From Natronosalvus halobius (GTDB lineage: Archaea > Halobacteriota > Halobacteria > Halobacteriales > Natrialbaceae), in assembly GCF_024138145.1 (NCBI RefSeq), contig NZ_CP099998.1:1-64000 (forward strand): a stretch of DNA of 64,000 nt, given 5' to 3'. The position numbers and the translations under genes were made by a program. The stretch's first letter is position 1. Each line of letters opens with the position of its first letter. This document shows positions 61,446 through 64,000 of the stretch, one piece after another. The notes beneath the pieces were generated by a model. It was given only the letters and a program-made list of their open reading frames with translations, was not told the DNA's origin and did not search any database.

Positions 61446-62519
61446 ATGCTGGACGAATTCGATTTTGAACTATTCCAAGAATTGACGGCAGCTACCGGCC
61501 CCGTGGGATACGAAGATGCAGTCCGAGACATCGTCGAACGAGAACTACGAGAATCGACCGACGAAGTCCGCAGGGATGCGATGGGGAACGTCGTTGGAAC
61601 GATCAACGGCGAGTCCGATTATCGTGTGACCGTCGCCGCCCACACGGATGAGTGGGGATGGATAGTCGAACGAGTAACCGACGATGGGTTCCTTAAACTG
61701 AAGATTCTCGGCGGTACGAATCCCAGCACCGCCCGATCCCAGCGAGTTACCGTCAAAACACAAACGGAGGAGCTGATGGGGATTATCGGAGCGGTGCCGC
61801 CGCACATGCTCGAAGAAGAGGATCTCGATATGACCCCGGACAAACGACGCCAGGACGTCTGGGACGTTGAAGACGTCTACGTAGATCTCGGCCGATCGGT
61901 CCAGGAAGTTCGCGATCGCGTTTCGCCTGGTGACGTAGTCACGCTCAAGCAGGAAACGGTTAAAATGGGGGACTACGTCACTGGTAAAGCGTTCGACAAC
62001 CGTGCACTGGTCTTCGCGATGCTCGAAGCGGCTCGCCGAATCGAAGATCCTGCGGTGACGATCGACTTTGCGGCGACCGTCCAGGAGGAAGTCGGACTTC
62101 GGGGGGCGGAGGCTCTTGCATCTGATCTTGATCCGGACCTGGCGATTGCACTTGATATCACCCTCGCAACCGATCAACCTGAGTACGATGAAGACGATCA
62201 CATTAGCGAAACCGGGGCTGGAACGGCAATCAAAGTGATGGACCGACGGACACTGACGAATCCGAAGGTCTATCGCCGCATGCAACGCGTTGCCGAAGCA
62301 GCGTCTATCCCCTACCAACTAGAACTCCACTCGTCTGGCGGAACGGATGCAGGCGCGTTCCAGAACGGACAGGGAGCGACACCAGTTGGGGCAATCTTAC
62401 TCCCAACTCGAAATATACACTCGGACACAGCTAGTGCCCATATAGACGACGTCTCGGCGACGATCGATTTGCTGACGGAGTTTTTGGCTACCGAGGAGGG
62501 TGACGAATACATTCTGTAA
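61446..62519 (+). CDS. M42 family metallopeptidase (glutamyl/leucyl aminopeptidase-like)
   Basis: A 357-residue di-zinc aminopeptidase of the M42 (FrvX/YpdE/TET) family, which forms large dodecameric shells and trims peptides. Metal and catalytic blocks are VAAHTDEWGW, the bridging Asp in KAFDNRAL, VQEEVGLRGAEA with the catalytic Glu pair, IALDI, and the late His in PTRNIHSD. TDEWG matches the usual HxDE(I/V)G form. The gene precedes a gcvPA-like gene by 367 bases. Relation to the tryptophan block is not evident. Confidence 0.92.
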   Translation: MLDEFDFELFQELTAATGPVGYEDAVRDIVERELRESTDEVRRDAMGNVVGTINGESDYRVTVAAHTDEWGWIVERVTDDGFLKLKILGGTNPSTARSQRVTVKTQTEELMGIIGAVPPHMLEEEDLDMTPDKRRQDVWDVEDVYVDLGRSVQEVRDRVSPGDVVTLKQETVKMGDYVTGKAFDNRALVFAMLEAARRIEDPAVTIDFAATVQEEVGLRGAEALASDLDPDLAIALDITLATDQPEYDEDDHISETGAGTAIKVMDRRTLTNPKVYRRMQRVAEAASIPYQLELHSSGGTDAGAFQNGQGATPVGAILLPTRNIHSDTASAHIDDVSATIDLLTEFLATEEGDEYIL

Positions 62520-62886
62520 TTGAAATCCGCGAACGGTTTGTCAGAGTCGCGATCCAACGGGGGTCCACAGGGTGTTCTGCCCCGTACCGTCGAAACCTCG
62601 AAGGCTCGTTTACGCTCATCCGAGGATCTTGCTACCAGATGATAATTCGGATCAGAGTTGGTAACCTCCTTTTGGTTCCTGATTCCCTCACAGGTTTCGA
62701 CGGCTGCTGGGGCAACCAAATGTTGCAGGTAGATCATGGGTTGGTCGTTATTCCGTCGACCCATCTCCCATACGCACAGTATTCTTTGGCGTTACTCACC
62801 GGGAATACGTTTTTGAGTTGATTATGGCCACCTCTACCTGGATGGTTGAGTAAAAACTATGTGGTGAGAGAACTCTTTCCAAATGT
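62520..62886. other. Intergenic region, no supported gene
   Basis: Nothing recognisable lies between the M42 peptidase and the gcvPA-like gene. No repeat or RNA is visible. Confidence 0.4.
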
Positions 62887-64000
62887 ATGTCAAAGGGTAG
62901 CCATCCATATATGCCAAATTCCTCTGAGGAAATAAAAGAGGAGATGCTGAACACGATTGGGGCTGAGACTATTGAAGAATTGTATGAGCAAATCCCAACT
63001 GAACTCCAGTTCCATGGCGATTTCGACCTCCCGTCCGCAAAAGGCGAACTCGAACTAAAAAGACAGGTCGAAGAAATCCTCTCGGAGAACAAATCGTGCG
63101 ACGAAAACCTCAATTTCAGGGGCGCAGGCTGCTGGCAACATCACGTTCCGGCCGTCTGCGATGAAATCTCCGAGCGACGAGAGTTCCTGACCTCCGAGTG
63201 GGGATCGCCCGAATCCGATCAAGGGAGGAACCAAGCCTGGTTCGAGTTTTGCAGTCAGCTCGGCGAACTTCTGGAACTCGACGCGGTTGGGATGCCAGTC
63301 TACAGTTGGGGGAATGCGGCCGGCTTCGCGATTCGTATGGCCCACCGATTGAACGGCCGAACTCAAGTCCTCGTTCCGGAGACGATCGGTCCAGAGCGAC
63401 TCGAGGTCATCGAAAATTACCGACGGCTCGCAGGGAGCGACGATGATCTTACGATCGAAACGGTCGCATATGATCGTGAAACGGGCCGGATGAATGTTGA
63501 CGAGTTATCAGAGAAGTGCTCGACGGAAACGACGGCTGTCTACTATGAGACACCGACGTATCTTGGGACGATCGAGTCACAGGCGAGCGAAATAGCGGCG
63601 ATTGCTCACGAAAACGGCGCGGAGTGTATTGCCGGCGTTGATCCGATCACTCTCGGAATTCTCGATACACCGGCAAACCACGGCGCCGACATCGTGGTCG
63701 GGACCACGCAGCCACTGGGTGTGCACATGAACGCCGGAGGGGGCTGCAGCGGGTTCCTCGCGACCCGAGACGAAGAAGCGTACGTCGTCGAGTATCCGAC
63801 GCTCTTGTTGAGCGCCACTGAGACGTCCCGCGAGGGTGAACTCGGGTTCGCATTTATGCCGGAGCAGATCGGCCGATCGTCATACGGTGAACGAGAAGAA
63901 GGAAACGATTACACCGGCACTTCAGTCTTCCTTTGGACCATCCGGAACGCGGTCTATCTATCGCTGATGGGTCCGAAAGGGTTCAAGGAGGTAGGCGGTC
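62887..64000 (+). CDS. gcvPA: Glycine dehydrogenase (decarboxylating) subunit 1-like protein, cut by window end
   Basis: An open frame from ATG 62887 runs past the window end (371 codons visible). MSKGSHPYMPNSSEEIKEEM at the start, FRGAGCWQHHVPAVCDEI and TTAVYYETPTYLGTIESQA follow the GcvPA pattern. So do DIVVGTTQPLGVHMNAGGG, SGFLATRD and a GPKGF segment at the edge. GcvPA with GcvPB forms the P-protein of the glycine cleavage system; the PLP Lys is on GcvPB, expected downstream. Sequence around 63280-63330 deviates from chromosomal GcvPA in my memory, so it may be a specialised paralogue. Only the left part can be judged. Confidence 0.85.
   Translation, partial: MSKGSHPYMPNSSEEIKEEMLNTIGAETIEELYEQIPTELQFHGDFDLPSAKGELELKRQVEEILSENKSCDENLNFRGAGCWQHHVPAVCDEISERREFLTSEWGSPESDQGRNQAWFEFCSQLGELLELDAVGMPVYSWGNAAGFAIRMAHRLNGRTQVLVPETIGPERLEVIENYRRLAGSDDDLTIETVAYDRETGRMNVDELSEKCSTETTAVYYETPTYLGTIESQASEIAAIAHENGAECIAGVDPITLGILDTPANHGADIVVGTTQPLGVHMNAGGGCSGFLATRDEEAYVVEYPTLLLSATETSREGELGFAFMPEQIGRSSYGEREEGNDYTGTSVFLWTIRNAVYLSLMGPKGFKEVGG

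Noticed and set aside
1-64000. tRNA, rRNA or riboswitch genes
   Set aside because: I looked for tRNA T-loop patterns and conserved rRNA or riboswitch cores and saw none; a covariance-model scan would be needed to exclude them.

Overview
The window is from a haloarchaeon (class Halobacteria) and most likely from a megaplasmid or secondary replicon. The proteins are acidic. Tat lipoprotein signals (twin Arg followed by a lipobox Cys) appear on both ABC binding proteins. Many genes have a TATA-like box about 28-30 bases before the chosen start, as expected for leaderless haloarchaeal transcripts. RdfA, an archaeal SMC-related protein, an Orc1/Cdc6 protein, a CofH protein and an F420:NADPH oxidoreductase are all present. 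A parA partition locus lies at the left end, an orc1/cdc6 gene with an iterated origin lies near the right end, and decayed transposase genes are scattered between.

Layout. 1-1.8 kb: parA and a small partner gene flanked by an unusual 8-bp repeat (candidate centromere). 1.8-3.0 kb: decayed IS6-type transposase. 3.1-5.8 kb: SMC-like protein facing rdfA. 6.2-24.1 kb: catabolic block with crotonase, IclR regulator, SDR, RidA-like protein, CofH, glutaryl-CoA dehydrogenase, LLM-class (probably F420-dependent) oxidoreductase, a fused 2-aminobenzoyl-CoA monooxygenase/reductase-like protein, thiolase, acyl-CoA dehydrogenase, F420:NADPH oxidoreductase and a three-gene acetone-carboxylase-like enzyme. 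24.1-33.3 kb: proton-translocating transhydrogenase and a complete 2-oxoacid dehydrogenase complex. 33.7-39.3 kb: SsuABC/TauABC-type ABC importer, SLC13 permease, universal stress protein. 40.3-52.4 kb: amidase, benzoate/2-aminobenzoate-type CoA ligase, a relic of a second pntB, complete LivHMKGF-type importer, kynurenine formamidase-like hydrolase and a second acyl-CoA ligase. 52.6-57.5 kb, visibly richer in GC: trpB, an HSL-type hydrolase, kynureninase and an indoleamine 2,3-dioxygenase-family enzyme. 57.7-60.5 kb: IS630 relic, orc1/cdc6 and origin. 60.5-64 kb: small conserved protein, M42 peptidase and the start of a gcvPA-like gene.

The genes fit one scheme. Tryptophan is opened by the dioxygenase (56.3 kb), deformylated (49.9 kb) and cleaved by kynureninase (55.0 kb) to anthranilate. 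Anthranilate is activated to its CoA ester (42.3 kb) and attacked by the fused monooxygenase/reductase (13.8 kb). Crotonase, SDR, RidA-like protein, thiolase and two acyl-CoA dehydrogenases, one with clear glutaryl-CoA dehydrogenase hallmarks, could take the product to central metabolites. CofH, the LLM enzyme, F420:NADPH oxidoreductase and transhydrogenase suggest that F420 and NADPH balance is built into the module. No kynurenine 3-monooxygenase or ring-cleaving 3-hydroxyanthranilate dioxygenase is visible, which favours the anthraniloyl-CoA branch. Each family call is direct reading of motifs; the joined pathway is inference.
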